DNA from: an uncultured Bacilli bacterium
Lineage (GTDB): Bacteria > Bacillota_I > Bacilli_A > RF39 > UBA660
Reading direction: 5' to 3'
Assembly (NCBI GenBank): GCA_948999435.1
Contig: CARJCM010000047.1
Coordinates: forward strand, 1 to 10,511
Length of the DNA stretch: 10,511 nucleotides
Shown here: in pieces, positions 7,000 through 10,511 of the stretch
Position numbering within the stretch: the stretch's first letter is position 1
How the letters are laid out: each line of letters begins with the position of its first letter
The notes under the pieces: model-generated
Seen by the model: only the letters and a program-made list of their open reading frames with translations
What the model was told of the DNA's origin: nothing
Databases searched by the model: none
Position numbers and translations under genes: made by a program

Positions 7000-7633
7000 A
7001 ATCACTTTTATTAGAAAATTTTCTAACTAAACTTAAAACCTCTGTTGCATCTTTACATTCTAATTCTTTGCCTAAAGCTAAATCAAAATAATTTTCTAAT
7101 ACTATTCCTCTAGCATTAATAATGGTACTAACTTCATTAATAATTTTTTTATTTTCATCTTCAACATAAAAAGATGCTCTAGCTACATTATAACCATATT
7201 TCTCACTATAAACAAAAGGTCCTATATAATGATAAAACGGTGTTAAAAATTCTCCAGATTGTGTATCATATAAAGTTGAATAATCACGATAATAAAGTTG
7301 TATTACCTCATCATCAAGCTGTAAAAAATCAAAAGCTCCTAAATCTACTTCATAACCAGTCTCACTTACATGAAAGACTCTAGGACCATAATCACTAGTA
7401 TTACCTGTAAAAATAAAATTACCATTCGGCGCTATAAATAACTTACCAACAACTCTTTCCGGAGTTAAAGGAAGCACTATTTTATAATCTTTATCAACTA
7501 CTCCAATTAATTTATTTTCTCGATCAATTTCTACTTTTACTACCCCATAGCCATTAAAAAACTTTACATCTTTTTTTCGAATTAAAAATGTAAATTCTTC
7601 ACAAATTAATTCAAAAGTTTTTTTATCTTCCAT
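6995..7633 (-). CDS. Hypothetical protein with WG-repeat-like strands
   Basis: A 212-aa soluble protein that I cannot assign firmly. It is built largely of short beta strands with repeated patterns of the form YGVVKVEI...IGVVDKDYKIVLPL (near residues 29-53) and YGYNVARASFYVEDENKKIINEVSTIINARGIVL (near 146-179), resembling degenerate WG (KWG) repeats, where a strand ends in 'gli d..g..v.p'. ATG 7633 is chosen because AGGTGG (7644-7639) lies 5 nt before it; a GTG at 7642 would extend the protein by three residues but falls inside that ribosome binding site. A TATAAT (7664-7659) gives a likely promoter, divergent from the FNT-family gene. A terminator follows. Function unknown. Confidence 0.65.
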   Translation of the reverse strand: MEDKKTFELICEEFTFLIRKKDVKFFNGYGVVKVEIDRENKLIGVVDKDYKIVLPLTPERVVGKLFIAPNGNFIFTGNTSDYGPRVFHVSETGYEVDLGAFDFLQLDDEVIQLYYRDYSTLYDTQSGEFLTPFYHYIGPFVYSEKYGYNVARASFYVEDENKKIINEVSTIINARGIVLENYFDLALGKELECKDATEVLSLVRKFSNKSDC

Positions 7634-7658
7634 CAAAACCACCTCATAAATTAAACAT

Positions 7659-7664
7659 ATTATA
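7659..7664 (-). promoter_or_regulatory. -10 box of the WG-like gene
   Basis: TATAAT on the minus strand, 25 nt upstream of ATG 7633. No good -35 at 17 bp; TTGTTT lies 20 bp upstream. Confidence 0.4.
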
Positions 7665-7694
7665 CACCAAATATTTTAAAAATAAAACAAAAAC

Positions 7695-7723
7695 TAGTTA
7701 TTAAAAAATAACTATGTTATAAT
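7695..7723 (+). promoter_or_regulatory. Extended -10 promoter of the FNT gene with overlapping inverted repeat
   Basis: TGT-TATAAT (7715-7723) is an extended -10 element; the -35 match is poor. A perfect 8-bp inverted repeat, TAGTTATT-aaaa-AATAACTA (7695-7714), fills the region where -35 and spacer would be. That placement suits an operator, but the stem is almost all A/T and could be chance. Confidence 0.45.
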
Positions 7724-7741
7724 CTACTAAAGGTAAATTAT

Positions 7742-8383
7742 ATGAAAAGAAATATAAAAGATATAATTATATATTTAATTAAAAGTATTTTAGCAGGAAT
7801 AATGATAGCAATTGGAGGAACAATATATTTATCATTAGATAATAAAATAATTGGCTCTATATTTTTTGCTATTGGTTTATTTATGATATGTACTAGAGGA
7901 TTAAACTTATTCACAGGTAAAATTGGTTATATATTTGAAAACAATTTAAAATACACATTAGAAGTCATAATTACATTAATAGGTAATTTTATAGGAACCT
8001 TTACTTCTGCATATATTCTAAGATATACCAGAATATACACAAGCATAAATATCAAAGCAGAAAATATTTGTAATATCAAACTAAATGATACATTACTAAG
8101 TATTTTTATATTATCTATATTTTGTGGAATATTAATGTATTTAGCAGTTAATGGTTATAAAGAAAATAAAGATAGTGGTAAATATCTAAGCATTTTCTTA
8201 TGTGTAATCGTATTTATATTATGTAGTTTTGAACATAGTATAGCCAATATGTATTATTTTAGTATAGCTAATCTTTGGAGTTCTAACACATTCTTATATT
8301 TATTTATTATGATTTTAGGAAATACTATTGGAGGCGTATTTATTCCTTTATCCAATAAATTAAATAATAAATTAAATAACTAA
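7742..8383 (+). CDS. Formate/nitrite transporter (FNT) family channel, short form
   Basis: FNT proteins are pentameric channels for formate, nitrite, hydrosulfide or similar small anions in the cytoplasmic membrane. Six hydrophobic segments are visible in the 213 aa (about 9-31, 34-52, 72-94, 116-138, 147-175, 183-204). Family motifs are present: AGIMIAIGG (18-26), LNLFTGK (54-60, the omega-loop threonine region between the TM2 halves), GNFIGT (81-86), CGILMYLAV (128-136), FEHSIANM (163-170, with the central His165 that FocA-type channels use) and GNTIGG (193-198). It is shorter than typical members (about 250-280 aa) at both ends. AAAGG precedes ATG 7742. The last codons form a 12-bp tandem duplication and overlap the end of the convergent S51-like gene by 12 bp. 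The substrate is not readable. Confidence 0.85.
   Translation: MKRNIKDIIIYLIKSILAGIMIAIGGTIYLSLDNKIIGSIFFAIGLFMICTRGLNLFTGKIGYIFENNLKYTLEVIITLIGNFIGTFTSAYILRYTRIYTSINIKAENICNIKLNDTLLSIFILSIFCGILMYLAVNGYKENKDSGKYLSIFLCVIVFILCSFEHSIANMYYFSIANLWSSNTFLYLFIMILGNTIGGVFIPLSNKLNNKLNN
8354..8377. repeat. 12-bp perfect tandem duplication at the FNT gene end
   Basis: AATAAATTAAAT occurs twice in a row in frame (8354-8365, 8366-8377), encoding the NKLN-NKLN tail. The second copy carries the gene into the 3' end of the convergent gene, so the 12-bp overlap may have arisen through slippage here. Confidence 0.7.
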
Positions 8384-9808
8384 TTTTCTATATAAGTTAT
8401 TAGTACTTAACTCTTGAATTCTTCTTGTTTCTTCTATCTTAGTAAGGGCAAGAAGTTTTTTCATATCTTTATTAGAATAAAAACTTGAAAAACAACAAAT
8501 GAAATAATAAACTATTTTCGGATTACTATTAACAAGTTCGAACATGCATTCTAAAACTATACTTAAGAATTTAGAAATATTATCTTCATACATTGAACTA
8601 CTACTTTTAATAATAAAAACTAAATAAAATTTCAAATATAATTCTTCTTCTATATCGCTACTTAAATTAAGAGAATTAATAAAATCTTCATTCATTTTAT
8701 CTTTGTCAAGTTTAGAATAAGTTACATCCCCATTAAATAAATTAAGCAACTGTGTAGTTAATAAAAGTTTTAAATTACTTTTTTTAATATTATCACTAAT
8801 TCTAAGTTTTTGTTCATCTTTACTAAAATCATCAATAACATCAGTAGTAATTTCTATATCAACTTTTTTAATTCTTTTTAAAATATCTAAAATAATTAAT
8901 TTAATAGTTCCACTTCTATTTATATTATAAATATTAATATAAGTATTTAGTTCTGTTATATCTGCTTTTTCTAAAACTCCAGTTATCTTATATTCTTCTC
9001 CATCAATTAATAAAGAAATCTCACCATAAGCATAAACCTTATTCTCATTAGTTACAAACATACTATTAGGACTACATAAATAAAAAGCTATTTTATTACT
9101 ATCAGGTAATAAACAAGTTTCTTTAAATTCTAAAGTTTTAGATTCATCTTTATTTGAAGCTCCAAAATTTGGTTCCATCGTAACTGGATTAATACCTAAG
9201 CCATCATAATTATCAGGATAAACAAAATCTGGTAGATTATAATAAATTGAATCATATTGTCCTCCATAAATTTTAGCAGCTGAAACTACAGAACCAGAAC
9301 AAATACTAGTTACTAAAATATTATTTCTAAGAATTATATCTTTTAAATTAATTCCATTATTAATCATTAACTCTAATAACTCTCCAAAAATTCTATCTTG
9401 CCCAACTCCTAAAAATATAAAATCACTATTCTCCAAAATATCTTTAGCATCTAAAGGATTTTCACTAACAAATTTACTATCTAAAATAACAAAATTACTT
9501 TTTTGAAGTTCACCATAACCTAATTGTTTAAAATAATATTTTAAAGCACTAAAATAAAGCTTAGCAGAATTAATATTTTCATTAGTTACTATATCTCCAT
9601 CTTGATTAGTATAACCACCAATATAAACCATTTTAATATCTTTAAAATTATCTTTTTTAACTTTTAATAATTCCCCTAAAGTTTTTATATATTGCTTCAC
9701 AAATTCATTATCTAAATTATTTTCATTAACTCTTCTAGGTGAAGTAGTAGTAACTATTTCTGGTAAACTGCCCACCACCATAGTTGGTATTGTTTTAATA
9801 TTTCTCAT
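8372..9808 (-). CDS. Peptidase S51/GATase1-like protein with helical C-terminal extension
   Basis: The 478-aa protein has an N-terminal alpha/beta domain (about 55-265) resembling peptidase S51 (dipeptidase E/cyanophycinase) in the class I glutamine amidotransferase-like fold. The supporting segments are a strand ending in SDFIFLGVGQDRIFGELL (128-145, oxyanion-loop region), the nucleophile elbow LVTSICSGSVVSAAK (165-179), and GLGINP then EPNF (204-215), ending in KVYAYGEISLLIDGEEY. In S51 enzymes the elbow is G-x-S-A-G and a later P-H-[FY] supplies the catalytic His. Here the elbow reads S-I-C170-S-G and the His position reads Asn214. Residues about 285-478 form an unassigned, mostly helical extension. 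No signal peptide. Ribosome binding site AAGAGG precedes ATG 9808. An attenuator-like leader lies upstream. It may be a Cys hydrolase, a GATase-like enzyme or a catalytically dead sensor. Confidence 0.65.
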   Translation of the reverse strand: MRNIKTIPTMVVGSLPEIVTTTSPRRVNENNLDNEFVKQYIKTLGELLKVKKDNFKDIKMVYIGGYTNQDGDIVTNENINSAKLYFSALKYYFKQLGYGELQKSNFVILDSKFVSENPLDAKDILENSDFIFLGVGQDRIFGELLELMINNGINLKDIILRNNILVTSICSGSVVSAAKIYGGQYDSIYYNLPDFVYPDNYDGLGINPVTMEPNFGASNKDESKTLEFKETCLLPDSNKIAFYLCSPNSMFVTNENKVYAYGEISLLIDGEEYKITGVLEKADITELNTYINIYNINRSGTIKLIILDILKRIKKVDIEITTDVIDDFSKDEQKLRISDNIKKSNLKLLLTTQLLNLFNGDVTYSKLDKDKMNEDFINSLNLSSDIEEELYLKFYLVFIIKSSSSMYEDNISKFLSIVLECMFELVNSNPKIVYYFICCFSSFYSNKDMKKLLALTKIEETRRIQELSTNNLYRKLVI

Positions 9809-9828
9809 ATATATCCTCTTTTCTAATT

Positions 9829-9861
9829 AAAAAAGCTATTCAGTATTACCTGTATAGCTTT
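9829..9861 (-). terminator. Leader terminator upstream of the S51-like gene
   Basis: AAAGCTAT / ATAGCTTT (9861-9854 with 9839-9832), one A-A mismatch, then CAG/CTG and a 6-nt loop, followed by the remaining T of a six-T run (to 9829). It lies 20 nt before ATG 9808, between the leader ORF and the main gene, so it must be read through for expression. Confidence 0.75.
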
Positions 9862-9920
9862 AAGTTTATTTATTACAGGTACAAGCACGACAAATAGCAC
9901 TTGTACCACGATTTTTAAAT

Positions 9921-9977
9921 TTATCGTTTTAACAAGTGCAGACTACTATGATGATGCATACAATTAATACTAAACAT
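9921..9977 (-). CDS. 18-aa leader peptide with a His-His-His run
   Basis: The ORF encodes MFSINCMHHHSSLHLLKR. AAAGGAGAG sits 6-8 nt upstream of ATG 9977, one of the best ribosome binding sites in the window, and the promoter start is only about 18 nt before the ATG. Codons 8-10 are CAT CAT CAT and codon 14 is CAC, so 4 of 18 residues are His. Its last third overlaps the first arm of the attenuator. This parallels amino-acid-biosynthesis leader peptides such as hisL in enterobacteria, though the downstream gene is not a recognised His gene. It could instead be a functional small peptide or a frameshifted remnant: another frame encodes a hydrophobic Cys-rich stretch. Confidence 0.55.
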   Translation of the reverse strand: MFSINCMHHHSSLHLLKR

Positions 9978-10001
9978 AATAATCTCTCCTTTTGTGATAT
10001 G

Positions 10002-10030
10002 ATTATAACCTAAAAATAACATTTTGTAAA
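10002..10030 (-). promoter_or_regulatory. Promoter of the leader peptide and S51-like gene
   Basis: TTTACA (10030-10025) and TATAAT (10007-10002) on the minus strand are 17 bp apart, a near-consensus sigma-A promoter. The expected start is near 9995. It begins 8 bp after the stop codon of the Nudix gene, and no terminator is seen between them. Confidence 0.75.
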
Positions 10031-10037
10031 GAAAAAA

Positions 10038-10511
10038 TTAATTCTCAAAGTATTTATAAACCTTTTCATTTATTTCATCATAATCTTCTAAATCATTTAA
10101 GAATTCTGAATTAATCATCTTTCCCCTACCAGTATATGCTTTAATCTCTCCGAGGTGTTGTTTTAAAAGCCATATTTGATCAGTAAAGCCATTTTTTAAG
10201 ATTTCATATAATTTATCTTTACTTTCCCATTTAATATCGTGTTCATCTTTTTCACTTTGACTAATCTCACAATATTCATCATTTTCAAGTTCAATATAAA
10301 AAGAAGTTACAAGAGAATATCTATTTACTCCCTTATGAGCAGCATAGAAAACATTAGCCATTTTAAAAGGCATTTCTTCAATTAACTTAATATTATAAAA
10401 GCCACTTTCTTCTTTTAATTCTCTAACTGCTGCTTCAAGGGGAGTTTCATTTTCTTCAATCCCTCCTGAGATAAAGCATTTCCAATTTTGTTTTTTATAA
10501 TCGATATACAA
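10038..10511 (-). CDS. Nudix hydrolase, N-terminus outside the window
   Basis: At least 157 residues are visible. The complete Nudix box G-x5-E-x7-R-E-U-x-E-E-x-G-U runs from residue 16 to 38 of the visible part (GGIEENETPLEAAVREL then KEESGF), with the metal-binding REL-x-EE glutamates intact. Nudix enzymes hydrolyse diphosphates linked to another moiety (NDP-sugars, dinucleotides, oxidised dNTPs, capped RNA). The region after the box has strands and a helix (DEHDIKWESKDKLYEILKNG) usual for the domain; the last 30 residues are acidic. The only start in view is a TTG exactly at the edge, and the first beta strands of the fold are missing, so the gene almost certainly continues to the right. 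The substrate cannot be inferred. Family call sure. Confidence 0.9.
   Translation of the reverse strand: MYIDYKKQNWKCFISGGIEENETPLEAAVRELKEESGFYNIKLIEEMPFKMANVFYAAHKGVNRYSLVTSFYIELENDEYCEISQSEKDEHDIKWESKDKLYEILKNGFTDQIWLLKQHLGEIKAYTGRGKMINSEFLNDLEDYDEINEKVYKYFEN

Larger units (their letters stand above)
9829..9995 (-). promoter_or_regulatory. Candidate ribosome-mediated transcription attenuator
   Basis: Five RNA segments on the minus strand pair in an overlapping chain. 1:2 is GCACTTGT (9939-9932) with ACAAGTGC (9904-9897), plus inner ACGAT/ATCGT. 2:3 is GGTACAAGTGC (9907-9897) with GTGCTTGTACC (9888-9878), 11 bp including two G-U. 3:4 is ACCTGTA (9880-9874) with TACAGGT (9854-9848). 4:5 is the terminator. 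Each helix excludes its neighbour. Segment 1 lies in an 18-codon ORF. A ribosome finishing that ORF would favour 2:3 and termination; an early stall would favour 1:2, then 3:4, and readthrough. The pairings are seen; the mechanism is inferred. Confidence 0.65.

Noticed and set aside
7634..7642. GTG 7642 as start of the WG-like gene
   Set aside because: The GTG is part of the AGGTGG ribosome binding site that correctly serves ATG 7633.
8375..8401. AATAACT / AGTTATT hairpin as terminator between the FNT and S51-like genes
   Set aside because: Only 7 bp, nearly all A/T, with a 13-nt loop and no T-run on either side.
9829..10037. T-box riboswitch upstream of the S51-like gene
   Set aside because: No recognisable T-box consensus (AGGGTGGNACCGCG) or stem I features; the leader is too short, and a well-supported leader ORF is present instead.
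1..10511. CRISPR array, insertion sequence, tRNA or rRNA genes
   Set aside because: No regularly spaced repeats, transposase-like reading frame, terminal inverted repeats or tRNA-like cloverleaf was seen by reading both strands.

Overview
The window is a very AT-rich stretch of a low-GC Gram-positive chromosome. An S15 gene (rpsO) followed by pnp, murI, GGAGG-type ribosome binding sites, TTTACA/TATAAT promoters and U-tract terminators all point to Firmicutes, probably a Bacilli/Mollicutes-related or erysipelotrichial gut-type lineage. The taxon is inference. Tryptophan is written TGG and all visible stops are TAA or TAG, so nothing demands an alternative code.

Layout, left to right. (1) 1-247: AT-rich intergenic DNA with an operator-like palindrome and the promoter of a tandem-XRE regulator (248-706, +). 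(2) 714-1876 (-): murI and a small Cys/His/Asp protein with a transglutaminase/papain-like look, as a two-gene operon; its terminator lies inside the 3' end of the convergent regulator gene. (3) 1966-3676 (+): a GT4 glycosyltransferase (probably glycolipid synthesis) divergent from murI, then a PH-like domain protein; a bidirectional terminator follows. (4) 3757-6857 (-): rpsO, an intergenic terminator, pnp, and an unrecognised 198-aa gene coupled to pnp through TAATG. A structured rpsO leader with an anti-Shine-Dalgarno loop is a candidate S15 autoregulatory site. (5) 6995-7633 (-): a WG-repeat-like hypothetical protein, divergent from (6) a short formate/nitrite-transporter family channel (7742-8383, +), whose end overlaps by 12 bp (7) a 478-aa protein with a peptidase-S51/GATase-like N-terminal domain (8372-9808, -). 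(8) 10038-10511 (-): a Nudix hydrolase, cut by the window edge.

The most interesting element is the leader of the 478-aa gene (9829-10030, - strand). A consensus promoter (TTTACA, 17 bp, TATAAT) is followed by a strong ribosome binding site, an 18-codon ORF with three consecutive His codons, a chain of four mutually exclusive helices ending in an intrinsic terminator, and then the ribosome binding site of the main gene. This is the architecture of a ribosome-mediated transcription attenuator, here placed in front of a protein whose S51-like nucleophile position reads Cys and whose usual catalytic His position reads Asn. The pairings are read directly from the sequence; the mechanism, the His link and the enzyme assignment are inference.

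The rest is mostly housekeeping: RNA turnover and translation (rpsO-pnp), cell wall precursor synthesis (murI), membrane glycolipid synthesis (GT4) and small transporters or regulators.
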